Assembly: GCA_964352375.1 (NCBI GenBank)
Contig: CAYGSA010000002.1
Coordinates: 1-64,000, forward strand
Reading direction: 5' to 3'
Source of the DNA: UBA1672 sp964352375
GTDB lineage: Bacteria; Pseudomonadota; Alphaproteobacteria; Micavibrionales; Micavibrionaceae
Length of the DNA stretch: 64,000 bases
The position numbers and the translations under genes are program-made. Under the pieces are notes generated by a model. It saw only the letters and a program-made list of their open reading frames with translations. It made no database searches and was not told the DNA's origin. This document shows positions 1 through 8,369 of the stretch, in pieces. How positions within the stretch are numbered: the first letter of the stretch is position 1; the number at the start of each line of letters is the position of its first letter.

Positions 1-291
1 ATTTTGATGTCGGCGATGGCAGTTATTTTGTTCCTTGGTGGATGGTTGCCGCCGTTCGGGATTGAAGCGCTGTCTTTTGTTCCGGGTATTATCTGGTTTG
101 CGCTAAAAGTATGTTTGATTTTGTTCTTCTTTATCTGGGCGCGGGCGACGTTGCCGCGATTTCGGTATGATCAGTTGATGCGTTTAGGGTGGAAAGTGTT
201 CTTGCCGCTGACGCTTGTTTGGGTTGTTTTAACGGCTGGATTGCTATTGACGTTTGATGCGTTGCCCGGACAGGCGCAGGGAGTTTTATAA
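1..291 (+). CDS. nuoH: NADH-quinone oxidoreductase subunit H, C-terminal fragment
   Basis: C-terminal part of the complex I membrane subunit that forms part of the quinone-binding cavity. The reading frame is open at base 1, so the start lies outside the window. The visible part has two hydrophobic helices around the family signature FFIWARATLPRFRYDQLM, followed by LGWKVFLPL and a last helix, as in NuoH C-termini. The stop codon TAA shares one base with the nuoI start (TAATG), which indicates translational coupling. It is the first visible gene of the nuoHIJKLMN run. Confidence 0.95.
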   Translation: MLMSAMAVILFLGGWLPPFGIEALSFVPGIIWFALKVCLILFFFIWARATLPRFRYDQLMRLGWKVFLPLTLVWVVLTAGLLLTFDALPGQAQGVL

Positions 292-773
292 TGGACAACA
301 TAGCACGCGCATTTTTTCTGACTGAGATTGTTAAAGGGTTTCTTTTAACGCTTAAGTACATGTTTTTTATGCCGAAAGTTACGATTAATTACCCGCATGA
401 GAAGGGGATGATTTCGCCGCGTTTTCGTGGGGAGCATGCGCTCCGCCGTTACCCGAATGGTGAGGAGCGCTGCATAGCTTGTAAGCTCTGTGAGGCTATA
501 TGCCCTGCGCTTGCGATTACGATTGAGGCGGAGCCGCGCGAGGATGGCTCTCGGCGGACGACGAAATACGATATTGATATGACAAAGTGCATTTATTGCG
601 GTTTATGTCAGGAGGCTTGCCCTGTCGATGCGATAGTTGAGGGGCCTAATTTTGAATTTTCGACCGAGACGCGGGAGGAGCTTTATTATAATAAAGATAA
701 GCTTCTTGAGAATGGTGATCGGTGGGAGGCGCAATTGGCGGCGAATATTGTTGCAGATGCACCGTATCGATAA
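291..773 (+). CDS. nuoI: NADH-quinone oxidoreductase subunit I (2x[4Fe-4S])
   Basis: Peripheral-arm complex I subunit carrying clusters N6a and N6b, which pass electrons towards N2 and ubiquinone. It has two ferredoxin-type motifs: Cys61, 64, 67, 71 (CIACKLCEAICP) and Cys100, 103, 106, 110 (CIYCGLCQEACP). At 160 aa it has the usual alphaproteobacterial/mitochondrial (TYKY) length. The start overlaps the nuoH stop by one base. About 90 bases without a gene follow before nuoJ; I see no convincing promoter or terminator there. Confidence 0.97.
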   Translation: MDNIARAFFLTEIVKGFLLTLKYMFFMPKVTINYPHEKGMISPRFRGEHALRRYPNGEERCIACKLCEAICPALAITIEAEPREDGSRRTTKYDIDMTKCIYCGLCQEACPVDAIVEGPNFEFSTETREELYYNKDKLLENGDRWEAQLAANIVADAPYR

Positions 774-865
774 AGTGTTGAAAGAGGTCATTTTTTGTTT
801 TGTCTCCCCTTGTTTATCCTTGTTTAAAAGAGTAGTTATATCAAAGAATTAAAAAGAGTTGTTTC

Positions 866-1480
866 ATGGTCGTTCAGGCGTTTGCCTTTTATTTATTTGC
901 CGGGATTTTAGTTTCAAGCGCCCTTATGGTGATTTTGGCGCGTAATCCTGTGCATTCCGTTCTTTTTCTGATTCTTGCATTTTTTAACTCAGCAGGCCTT
1001 TTTATCTTACTGGGGGCAGAGTTTATTGCGATGATTTTGGTGATTGTTTATGTGGGAGCGGTTGCAGTGTTGTTCCTTTTTGTTGTTATGATGCTTGATA
1101 TTGATTTTGCGGATCTTCGTAAGGGAGCCATGCAATATATTCCCATTGGCCTTGTTTTTGGTGGGATATTGTTGTTTGAGATGGTTGCTGTTTACTCTTT
1201 TTGGCACTTTGCTGATTCTGTTCAGGATAATATAGCCGTTCCGACTGCTGCATTAAAGGATGTTCCTAATGCTAAGGCTTTAGGCGCAGTTCTTTATACC
1301 GACTATGTTTTTGCGTTTCAGGTTTCTGGCCTTATTTTATTTGTTGCGATGGTCGGGGCGATTGTGTTGACGCATCGAACCCGTCCAGGAATTAGGAGAC
1401 AAAAAATTTCTGATCAGCAGTCTCGTAAAGCGTCAGATGTTCTTGAAATCAAGAAAGTTACTCCAGGGACAGGGATATAG
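866..1480 (+). CDS. nuoJ: NADH-quinone oxidoreductase subunit J
   Basis: Membrane subunit of complex I (ND6 homologue), 204 aa. Five hydrophobic segments lie in about the first 165 residues. The segment with FIAMILVIVYVGAVAVLFLFVVMML is split here as the motif VIVYVGAVAVLFLF, which is the conserved helix carrying the pi-bulge in this family. The last ~40 residues are polar and basic and probably face the cytoplasm. Stop and nuoK start are two bases apart, so the genes are co-transcribed. Confidence 0.95.
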   Translation: MVVQAFAFYLFAGILVSSALMVILARNPVHSVLFLILAFFNSAGLFILLGAEFIAMILVIVYVGAVAVLFLFVVMMLDIDFADLRKGAMQYIPIGLVFGGILLFEMVAVYSFWHFADSVQDNIAVPTAALKDVPNAKALGAVLYTDYVFAFQVSGLILFVAMVGAIVLTHRTRPGIRRQKISDQQSRKASDVLEIKKVTPGTGI

Positions 1481-1482
1481 AT

Positions 1483-1788
1483 ATGATTGGGATGGAGCAT
1501 TTTCTTATTTTGGCCGCAATCATATTTACGATTGGTGTTTTTGGGATATTTCTTAATCGTAAAAATGTAATTGTCATTTTGATGTCAGTTGAGCTTATGT
1601 TGCTTGCGGTTAATATCAATTTTGTTACGTTTTCTGCATATCTAAATGATTTGGTTGGTCAGGTTTTTGTCATGTTTATTCTTACGGTTGCCGCTGCTGA
1701 GGCGGCCATTGGCCTGGCTATTCTTGTCGTGTTTTTCCGCAATAAAGGGTCTATTGCAGTTGAAGATATTTCGAGCATGAGGGGATAG
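1483..1788 (+). CDS. nuoK: NADH-quinone oxidoreductase subunit K
   Basis: Small antiporter-like membrane subunit of complex I (ND4L homologue), 101 aa with three transmembrane helices. The two membrane glutamates used in proton translocation are present at Glu37 (in MSVELMLLAVN) and Glu73 (in VAAAEAAIGLAI), matching E. coli Glu36 and Glu72. Length and spacing are normal for the family. It sits two bases after nuoJ and four before nuoL. Confidence 0.97.
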   Translation: MIGMEHFLILAAIIFTIGVFGIFLNRKNVIVILMSVELMLLAVNINFVTFSAYLNDLVGQVFVMFILTVAAAEAAIGLAILVVFFRNKGSIAVEDISSMRG

Positions 1789-1792
1789 GTTT

Positions 1793-3901
1793 ATGGGTCT
1801 TGAAATTCTTGCAGTTTTTCCTCCATTCTTCGCGTTTTTAATTGCGGGTCTCTTTGGTCAACAGATTGGTGATAAGGGGTGCCAATTTGTCACGTGCGCT
1901 GCGATAACTGTTTCTGCATTTTCTGCTATTGGTCTGTTTTTTAATGTTATCCTGACCGAAGATATGATGGTCGATAGTGCGTATTCGGTTACGTTGGCCT
2001 CTTGGATTTCATCAGGTGATTTCAGTGTAAATTGGGCGCTTAAGATTGACCAGCTCTCGGTTGTAATGATGTGTGTGGTGACTATTGTTTCGGCATGTGT
2101 GCATTTTTATTCTATAGGCTATATGAGTCATGACGCTTGCAAGGGGCGTTTTATGGCTTATTTGAGTTTGTTTACCTTTGCGATGCTTATGCTGGTTACA
2201 GCGGATAATCTTCTTCAGTTATTTTTTGGTTGGGAAGGGGTCGGTGTTGCCTCTTATCTGTTGATTGGTTTTTGGAATCATAAGCATTCTGCCAATGCTG
2301 CGGCGGTTAAAGCGTTTGTTGTGAACCGCGTTGGTGATTTTGGTTTGGCGCTTGGGATTATGGCGACGTTTGTTGTTTTTGGTTCTATTGAGTTTTCGAC
2401 GATTTTTGAAAACCCGGCGCAGTATAAAGATACGATGATTCCTTTTTTTGGATATGAGATGCATGGCATTACCACTATCTGTTTGCTTTTGTTCATGGGA
2501 GCTGTTGGGAAATCCGCGCAGCTGGGTCTTCATACGTGGTTGCCTGATGCGATGGAGGGGCCGACGCCTGTTTCTGCGCTTATTCATGCGGCAACCATGG
2601 TTACGGCGGGCGTCTTTTTGGTTGCGCGATTTTCACCCGTTTTTGAATATGCGCCGACGGCGTTGATGATTGTCACTGTGTTCGGTGCGACGACGGCGTT
2701 TGTGGCGGCAACGATTGCTATGACGCAGTATGATATTAAGCGCGTGATTGCGTATTCTACGATGAGCCAGCTTGGCTATATGTTTTTTGCTCTTGGGGTA
2801 TCAGCTTATGGTGCAGCGATTTTCCATCTGATGACGCATGCTTTCTTTAAGGCTCTCCTTTTCTTGGGGGCTGGATCTGTTATTCATGCAATGTCGGATG
2901 AGCAGGATATGCGTAATATGGGGGGGATTTGGAAAAAAATTCCAGTGACATATGCGATGATGTGGGTCGGGTCTTTGGCGCTGGCTGGTGTATTTCCGTT
3001 TGCTGGATATTATTCAAAGGATATTGTTCTTGAAGCAGCTTGGGCGGATTATAGTTGGTTTGGGCATTATGCTTATTGGATGGGTATTGCTGCGGCGTTT
3101 ATGACGGCGTTTTATAGCTGGCGCCTTATTATCATGACATTCCATGGTAAGCCGCGTGCGAGTGAAAAGGTGATGGGGCATATTCATGAAAGCCCTTCTG
3201 TTATGATTTTGCCCCTGCTTGTTTTGGCGGTTGGGGCGATTTTAGCGGGTAAGATTTTCTATGGAGGTTTTGTCGGCTCTGCTTATTCTCATCATGACAA
3301 GCATGCAGCTGTTGCACACGTTGAGCCAGCAGCAGGAGATGCGCACGATGATGGTCATGGGGAAGGGCACGCTGAATCGGGTGCGCATCGTGGAAAGAAC
3401 ATGATTAATTTATGGTCCTATGGTTATTTTTGGCACAATTCTCTGTCTGTTCTGCCTGTGAACAATACGGTAGAGGCCGCTCATAATGTTCCGTACTGGG
3501 TTAAAAAATTGCCTTCTGTTGTTGGTGTTCTTGGTATTGCGACGGCTTACTTGATTTATATGTTTTTTCCTGTTGTTCCCGCTCTTTTTGTCCGTATCTT
3601 TAGGCCTTTATATATGTTGTTTTTCAATAAATGGTGGTTTGATCAAATTTATAATGTTTTGTTCGTTAAGACTTCATTCTCTATTGGGCGTTTGTTCTGG
3701 AGGGCGGATAAAAATGTTATTGATGGTGTGGGGCCAGACGGAGTTTCAGGGTTCTCTGGCCGTTTTGCGAAAACCCTTTCGCGCTTTCAAAGCGGGTTTG
3801 TTTATCACTATGCGTTGGTTATGATTATGACTTTGATTTGTTTGGTTTCCTGGTTTGTCTTTAAGGCTGATCCATCCTTTTACACAGTGAAGGGGAGCTA
3901 G
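1793..3901 (+). CDS. nuoL: NADH-quinone oxidoreductase subunit L
   Basis: Distal proton-pumping subunit of complex I (ND5 homologue), 702 aa. It contains the antiporter core with WEGVGVASYLLIGFW, then GKSAQLGLHTWLPDAMEGPTP and the helix with HAATMVTAGVF; these hold the conserved Glu, Lys and His of the proton path. The long C-terminal amphipathic lateral helix and final transmembrane helix are present. A loop at about residues 500-535 is very rich in His, Ala, Gly and Asp (eight His). The conserved block after it (EAAHNVPYWVKKLP) is intact, so the loop is an insertion and not a frameshift. Confidence 0.97.
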   Translation: MGLEILAVFPPFFAFLIAGLFGQQIGDKGCQFVTCAAITVSAFSAIGLFFNVILTEDMMVDSAYSVTLASWISSGDFSVNWALKIDQLSVVMMCVVTIVSACVHFYSIGYMSHDACKGRFMAYLSLFTFAMLMLVTADNLLQLFFGWEGVGVASYLLIGFWNHKHSANAAAVKAFVVNRVGDFGLALGIMATFVVFGSIEFSTIFENPAQYKDTMIPFFGYEMHGITTICLLLFMGAVGKSAQLGLHTWLPDAMEGPTPVSALIHAATMVTAGVFLVARFSPVFEYAPTALMIVTVFGATTAFVAATIAMTQYDIKRVIAYSTMSQLGYMFFALGVSAYGAAIFHLMTHAFFKALLFLGAGSVIHAMSDEQDMRNMGGIWKKIPVTYAMMWVGSLALAGVFPFAGYYSKDIVLEAAWADYSWFGHYAYWMGIAAAFMTAFYSWRLIIMTFHGKPRASEKVMGHIHESPSVMILPLLVLAVGAILAGKIFYGGFVGSAYSHHDKHAAVAHVEPAAGDAHDDGHGEGHAESGAHRGKNMINLWSYGYFWHNSLSVLPVNNTVEAAHNVPYWVKKLPSVVGVLGIATAYLIYMFFPVVPALFVRIFRPLYMLFFNKWWFDQIYNVLFVKTSFSIGRLFWRADKNVIDGVGPDGVSGFSGRFAKTLSRFQSGFVYHYALVMIMTLICLVSWFVFKADPSFYTVKGS

Positions 3902-3907
3902 GACGCT

Positions 3908-5482
3908 ATGGATTTCCCTCCTATTCTCTCTGCTATGATCTTTTTACCGCTTATTTGCGCCGTTATGATTGCGTTTATTAAAGGTGAGAAAGGTGATGAA
4001 AAGGCTGTTGAGAAGAATATAAAGCATCTTGCTTTGTTTAGTTCGATTTTTGTGTTTGCCTTTAGCTTTTTTCTCTATCAAAAGTTTGATCCTGCGGCTT
4101 CTGGTTTTCAATTTGTGGAAAAATACAGTTGGTTCGGGAAAAATGGTCTGCATTACCATCTTGGTGTCGACGGTATTTCAATCTATTTTATTTTGTTGTC
4201 CGCGTTCTTGACCCCGATTTGTATCCTTGCGAGCTGGAATAGTGTTAAGGTGCGCGTTAAAGAGTATATGATTGCGTTTCTGGTTCTTGAAAGTTTCATG
4301 ATTGGGACTTTTGCGGCTCTGGATAGTATTTTGTTTTATGTTTTCTTTGAAGGTGTTCTTATTCCGATGTTCCTTATTATTGGGATATGGGGCGGGGGGC
4401 GCCGAGTTTATGCATCGTATAAGTTTTTTCTGTATACGCTGCTTGGGTCTGTTTTGATGCTGCTGGCTTTGCTTGCGCTTTATGCAGAGGTCGGATCAAC
4501 GGATATTCCAACTTTGATTAAAAACCCTGTTGGATTTGAGATGCAAAAATGGTTGTGGCTTGCATTTTTTGCTAGCTTTGCGGTGAAGATGCCTATGTGG
4601 CCTGTGCATACTTGGTTGCCTGATGCGCACGTCGAAGCGCCGACGGCGGGCTCAGTTATCCTGGCTGGTGTTTTGCTCAAGATGGGAGGGTATGGGTTCC
4701 TTCGTTTCTCACTCCCTATGTTGCCTGAGGCAAGCCTTTATTTTGCACCGTTTGTTATGTGGTTGAGTGTGATTGCGATTATTTATACGTCGTTGGTCGC
4801 GTTGGTGCAGACGGATATGAAGAAGCTGATTGCTTATTCATCAGTGGCGCATATGGGTTTTGTTACGCTTGGTATCTTTGCGTTCAACCAGCAGGGGATT
4901 GAGGGCGCTGTTTTTCAAATGATCAGCCATGGTGTTATTTCTGCGGCGTTGTTTTTGTGTGTTGGTGTTGTTTATGATCGGCTGCATACACGGGATATCA
5001 GCCGTTATGGCGGAATTGTGAAAAATATGCCTGCTTATGCTACGGTATTTATGATCTTTATGCTTGGCTCGGTAGGTTTGCCGGGTACGAGTGGTTTTGT
5101 TGGTGAGTTTTTGATTTTGATTGGTGCTTTTCAGGCCAATACTCTCATAGCGGTGTTTGCGACGACGGGGGTTGTTTTAGGGGCGGCTTATATGTTGATG
5201 TTATATCGACGTGTTATTTTTGGGCCACAGGATAATGAAGATGCAGGGCGGATGAGTGATTTAAATGTTCTTGAGAAGGGCATTCTTATTCCCCTTGTGT
5301 TGCTTGTTTTTTATCTTGGTGTATTTCCTAATAAATTACTTGATAATATATCGCCTTCTGTGACGCAGATCGTTTCGATTTATGAGACTGTTCTTAATCC
5401 TGCTGATGAGGTTTTTGAAGACGTTGTATTACAAGAGAGTGTGGCTGTTGATGAAAAGCCGCAGGAGGCTGTTAATGAGTGA
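3908..5482 (+). CDS. nuoM: NADH-quinone oxidoreductase subunit M
   Basis: Antiporter-like proton-pumping subunit of complex I (ND4 homologue), 524 aa and about 14 hydrophobic segments. Key family blocks are seen: FYVFFEGVLIPMFLIIG with the membrane Glu; AVKMPMWPVHTWLPDAHVEA with the membrane Lys and the TWLPDAH motif; and KKLIAYSSVAHMGF. The last ~25 residues form an acidic tail (NPADEVFEDVV...) that is longer than in many homologues. Its 3' end contains the nuoN ribosome-binding site and overlaps nuoN by eight bases. Confidence 0.97.
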   Translation: MDFPPILSAMIFLPLICAVMIAFIKGEKGDEKAVEKNIKHLALFSSIFVFAFSFFLYQKFDPAASGFQFVEKYSWFGKNGLHYHLGVDGISIYFILLSAFLTPICILASWNSVKVRVKEYMIAFLVLESFMIGTFAALDSILFYVFFEGVLIPMFLIIGIWGGGRRVYASYKFFLYTLLGSVLMLLALLALYAEVGSTDIPTLIKNPVGFEMQKWLWLAFFASFAVKMPMWPVHTWLPDAHVEAPTAGSVILAGVLLKMGGYGFLRFSLPMLPEASLYFAPFVMWLSVIAIIYTSLVALVQTDMKKLIAYSSVAHMGFVTLGIFAFNQQGIEGAVFQMISHGVISAALFLCVGVVYDRLHTRDISRYGGIVKNMPAYATVFMIFMLGSVGLPGTSGFVGEFLILIGAFQANTLIAVFATTGVVLGAAYMLMLYRRVIFGPQDNEDAGRMSDLNVLEKGILIPLVLLVFYLGVFPNKLLDNISPSVTQIVSIYETVLNPADEVFEDVVLQESVAVDEKPQEAVNE

Positions 5483-6914
5483 TTTGAACCTCATGTTTAT
5501 TATGCCTGAAATTTTCCTTATCCTTACGGGGATGGGCTTTTTGATGGTTGGTGTGTTTCAAGGGAATAAAACAACCGATGTTCTTTGTTGGTCATCTTGT
5601 CTTAGCTTTGTTATTGCGGCGGTGATTTTGTTGCGTGCGGATTGGGGCGTGCAGTATTTACTTAATGATATGCTTGTGATCGATGCGTTTGCGAGTGTGT
5701 TGAAGATTTTCATTTTACTGGGTTTGATTGCTACGCTCGCCCTTTCGGTGGATTATCTCTATAAAGAGCGGATTGCGCGGTTTGAATATCCAGTGCTCGT
5801 TATTTTTGCGGGTATTGGTATGATGTTTATGGTTTCGGCGAATAATTTTCTCAGTCTTTATATGGCGCTGGAGTTGCAGTCTTTATGTCTTTACGTTTTG
5901 GCGGCGTTTCATCGTAACTCCCAGAAATCTGGTGAGGCTGCGGCGAAGTACTTTATTCTCGGGGCGCTTTCATCAGGTATGCTGCTGTTTGGCATTTCCT
6001 TAATTTATGGCTTTACTGGTTCACTTGATTTTAATGTTATTCGGGATACGCTTTTGGATCAGGATATGATGCCGCCGGGCTTTACGGTCGGTATGGTTTT
6101 TGTGATTGCGGCGATTGTATTTAAAATTTCTGCGGCGCCGTTTCATATGTGGACGCCTGATGTGTATCAGGGGGCGCCGACCTCTGTGACGGCTTTTTTT
6201 GCTCTAGTTCCTAAGCTTGCGGCCTTGGGGTTGTTGATTAGACTTCTGTTTATTCCATTTGAGGCTGCGATGGATCAGTGGTCGCAGGTTTTATATTTTG
6301 TGGCCTTTGCCTCGTTGCTTGTGGGATCATTTGCAGCAATTGCGCAGGATAATATTAAACGTCTTCTGGCATATAGTTCCATCGGTAATATGGGATATGC
6401 GCTGATCGGTGTATTGGCGACGAGTGTCGAGGGTGTTGCTGCGGTTCTTGTCTTTATGGTGATTTACATGGTTATGACGGCAGGGTCATTTGTGATTGTT
6501 ATGTGCATGCGCCGTGATGGTTTGACGGTTGAACGGATTAGTGACTTGGCGGGGCTTTCCAAAACACAGCCTTTACTTGCTTATGCTATGGCGGCGTTGA
6601 TGTTTTCGATGAGCGGTATTCCCCCTCTAGCGGGATTCTTTGGTAAGTTCTTTATTTTTGAAGCGGCCATGGCGAGTGGGCTTTATGTGCTTGCGACGTT
6701 TGGGGTTGTCGCTTCGGTGGTTGCAGCTTTCTATTACTTGCGGATTATCAAGGTGATGTTCTTTGATGAGGACACCGATGTTTTGGATACACAAATTGAT
6801 TTTGGAAGGAATCTTGTTTTGTTTTTCTCTATTATTTTCATTGTTGGGTTTATCTTTAAACCGAATTTTATTGTTGATACGGCAAAACTTGCGGCGAGTG
6901 CGCTTGTGCAATAA
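5475..6914 (+). CDS. nuoN: NADH-quinone oxidoreductase subunit N
   Basis: Third antiporter-like subunit of complex I (ND2 homologue), 479 aa. Conserved blocks include YMALELQSLCLYVLAAF, SAAPFHMWTPDVYQGAPT and IKRLLAYSSIGNMGYAL. I chose the ATG at 5475 because an AGGAGG Shine-Dalgarno lies at 5463-5468 with good spacing and the protein then begins MSDLNLMFIMPEIFL, as NuoN does. A frame open further upstream would only add 31 basic residues inside nuoM. The nuoN stop overlaps the birA start (TAATG). Confidence 0.96.
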   Translation: MSDLNLMFIMPEIFLILTGMGFLMVGVFQGNKTTDVLCWSSCLSFVIAAVILLRADWGVQYLLNDMLVIDAFASVLKIFILLGLIATLALSVDYLYKERIARFEYPVLVIFAGIGMMFMVSANNFLSLYMALELQSLCLYVLAAFHRNSQKSGEAAAKYFILGALSSGMLLFGISLIYGFTGSLDFNVIRDTLLDQDMMPPGFTVGMVFVIAAIVFKISAAPFHMWTPDVYQGAPTSVTAFFALVPKLAALGLLIRLLFIPFEAAMDQWSQVLYFVAFASLLVGSFAAIAQDNIKRLLAYSSIGNMGYALIGVLATSVEGVAAVLVFMVIYMVMTAGSFVIVMCMRRDGLTVERISDLAGLSKTQPLLAYAMAALMFSMSGIPPLAGFFGKFFIFEAAMASGLYVLATFGVVASVVAAFYYLRIIKVMFFDEDTDVLDTQIDFGRNLVLFFSIIFIVGFIFKPNFIVDTAKLAASALVQ

Positions 6915-7600
6915 TGGCTGTGTCTTGGTCTGTTCAGACGTTGGATGTGTTAGACAGTACACAAGATTTTATTAAATCTGACATTGATAATTTGGATGAA
7001 GGGGCTTGTGTTCAAGCTCTTGTGCAGAATTCTGGTCATGGACGGCACGGGCGCTTATGGGAGAGTCCAAAGGGTAATTTGTATTTTTCGTTTTTGTTAA
7101 AACCGAAATTTGCGGCGTCACAGTTTGGACAGATTGCGTTGCTGGTTGGTTTGTCTGTTGCGTATGCGCTGCGGCCTTATACGGATGTGACGCTCAAATG
7201 GCCAAACGATGTTTTGATTGAGGGGCATAAGGTTTGCGGCATTTTGATTGAGTCTGTGGATCAGGCTTTGGTTGTTGGCGTGGGTGTTAATGTTGGGGCG
7301 GCACCTATAGAAGGCTCTGTGTCCTTAGTGAAACATAAGTTGGATCTGCATGATTTGCGGGATGCTATTTTGGAAGAATTTGCAACGTTGTATGAGCGAT
7401 GGCAGTTAGGGGCTTTTAATGAAATACGGGAAGAATGGCTTGGATGTAGTTTCGAGATTGGTACACAGATGAGTGTGAAAATTGGTGATCACAAAATGTC
7501 TGGTTCGTATCAGGGGATTGGTAGGGCTGGCTATTTGCTTTTGCTCTGTGATAAAAGCAATGAAATGAAGACGATAACTTCTGGAGATGTTTTTAGCTAA
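6914..7600 (+). CDS. birA: Biotin--[acetyl-CoA-carboxylase] ligase, monofunctional
   Basis: Attaches biotin to the carrier protein of acetyl-CoA carboxylase via biotinyl-AMP. The ATP/biotin loop is seen as GHGRHGRLWESPKGNLYFS (residues 41-59), followed by KWPNDVLIEGHKVCGILIES (95-114) with the catalytic Lys. At 228 aa there is no N-terminal winged-helix domain, so it should not act as the biotin operon repressor known in E. coli. It is coupled to nuoN by a one-base overlap, a neighbourhood common in alphaproteobacteria (nuoN-birA-coaX-rnj). Confidence 0.94.
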   Translation: MAVSWSVQTLDVLDSTQDFIKSDIDNLDEGACVQALVQNSGHGRHGRLWESPKGNLYFSFLLKPKFAASQFGQIALLVGLSVAYALRPYTDVTLKWPNDVLIEGHKVCGILIESVDQALVVGVGVNVGAAPIEGSVSLVKHKLDLHDLRDAILEEFATLYERWQLGAFNEIREEWLGCSFEIGTQMSVKIGDHKMSGSYQGIGRAGYLLLLCDKSNEMKTITSGDVFS

Positions 7601-7601
7601 T

Positions 7602-8369
7602 ATGTTACTTGCGATTGATGTAGGCAATACGAATACTGTTTTTGCAGTTTTTCAGGGAGATGTTTTAGAGCATTCCTGGCGCTGTAAGACCGAGAGTGCG
7701 CGTAGTGCAGATGAGTATGCGGTTTTTTTAAAGCAACTGTTTGATCTGGTCTCGATAGATTGGAGTGATATCTCTGGGGTTGTTGTGAGTTCTGTTGTGC
7801 CTGATACGAATTTTAATCTTAAGGTGCTTTGTGAAAAATATGCAGAAGTGACCCCTGTTTTTGTGGATGCGCATAGTGCGGGCGTTCCGATATCACTGTC
7901 GCAGCCGCAGGAGGTTGGTGCGGATCGGTTGGCAAATGCAGCTTATGTTATCAGTGCGTATGATTTGCCTGCGGTTGTTGTTGATTTCGGGACGGCAACG
8001 ACGTTTGATGTGATTGATAAAGATGGGGTTTATTCTGGCGGGATTATTGCGCCGGGGGTGCGGCTCTCTATTAGCGCGCTGGCGGAGAGGGCTGCGAAGT
8101 TACCGCAGATTACTGTTGAGCATCCTGAAACTGTTATCGGAAAAGATACTCGGAGCGCGATGCAGTCGGGGATGTATTGGGGCTATATCGGGATGATTGA
8201 GAAAATTCTTTCCAAGATCGAAGAGGAGATTGGCGAGAAGCCTTATGTTATAGCGACTGGTGGGCTTGCGCCTTTGTATGCGCAGAGTACGGCGGTTATT
8301 GACATGGTTGATGACAGTCTGATTTTAAAAGGATTATTAGAAATTTATAAGAGAAGTCAAAAATTATAA
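7602..8369 (+). CDS. coaX: Type III pantothenate kinase
   Basis: First step of coenzyme A synthesis: phosphorylation of pantothenate. Motifs of the ASKHA-fold type III enzyme are DVGNTN at residues 6-11 (phosphate 1), GADR at 106-109 (pantothenate site) and DFGTATTFD at 128-136 (phosphate 2). It is 255 aa, a normal length. The ATG at 7602 is chosen because the protein then starts MLLAIDVGNTNT; an ATG 15 bases upstream lies directly against its GGAG and inside birA. The stop overlaps the RNase J start. Confidence 0.95.
   Translation: MLLAIDVGNTNTVFAVFQGDVLEHSWRCKTESARSADEYAVFLKQLFDLVSIDWSDISGVVVSSVVPDTNFNLKVLCEKYAEVTPVFVDAHSAGVPISLSQPQEVGADRLANAAYVISAYDLPAVVVDFGTATTFDVIDKDGVYSGGIIAPGVRLSISALAERAAKLPQITVEHPETVIGKDTRSAMQSGMYWGYIGMIEKILSKIEEEIGEKPYVIATGGLAPLYAQSTAVIDMVDDSLILKGLLEIYKRSQKL

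Noticed and set aside
774..865. Possible promoter or terminator between nuoI and nuoJ
   Set aside because: T-rich sequence without a stem or paired hexamers; the gap is probably just spacer in the nuo transcript.
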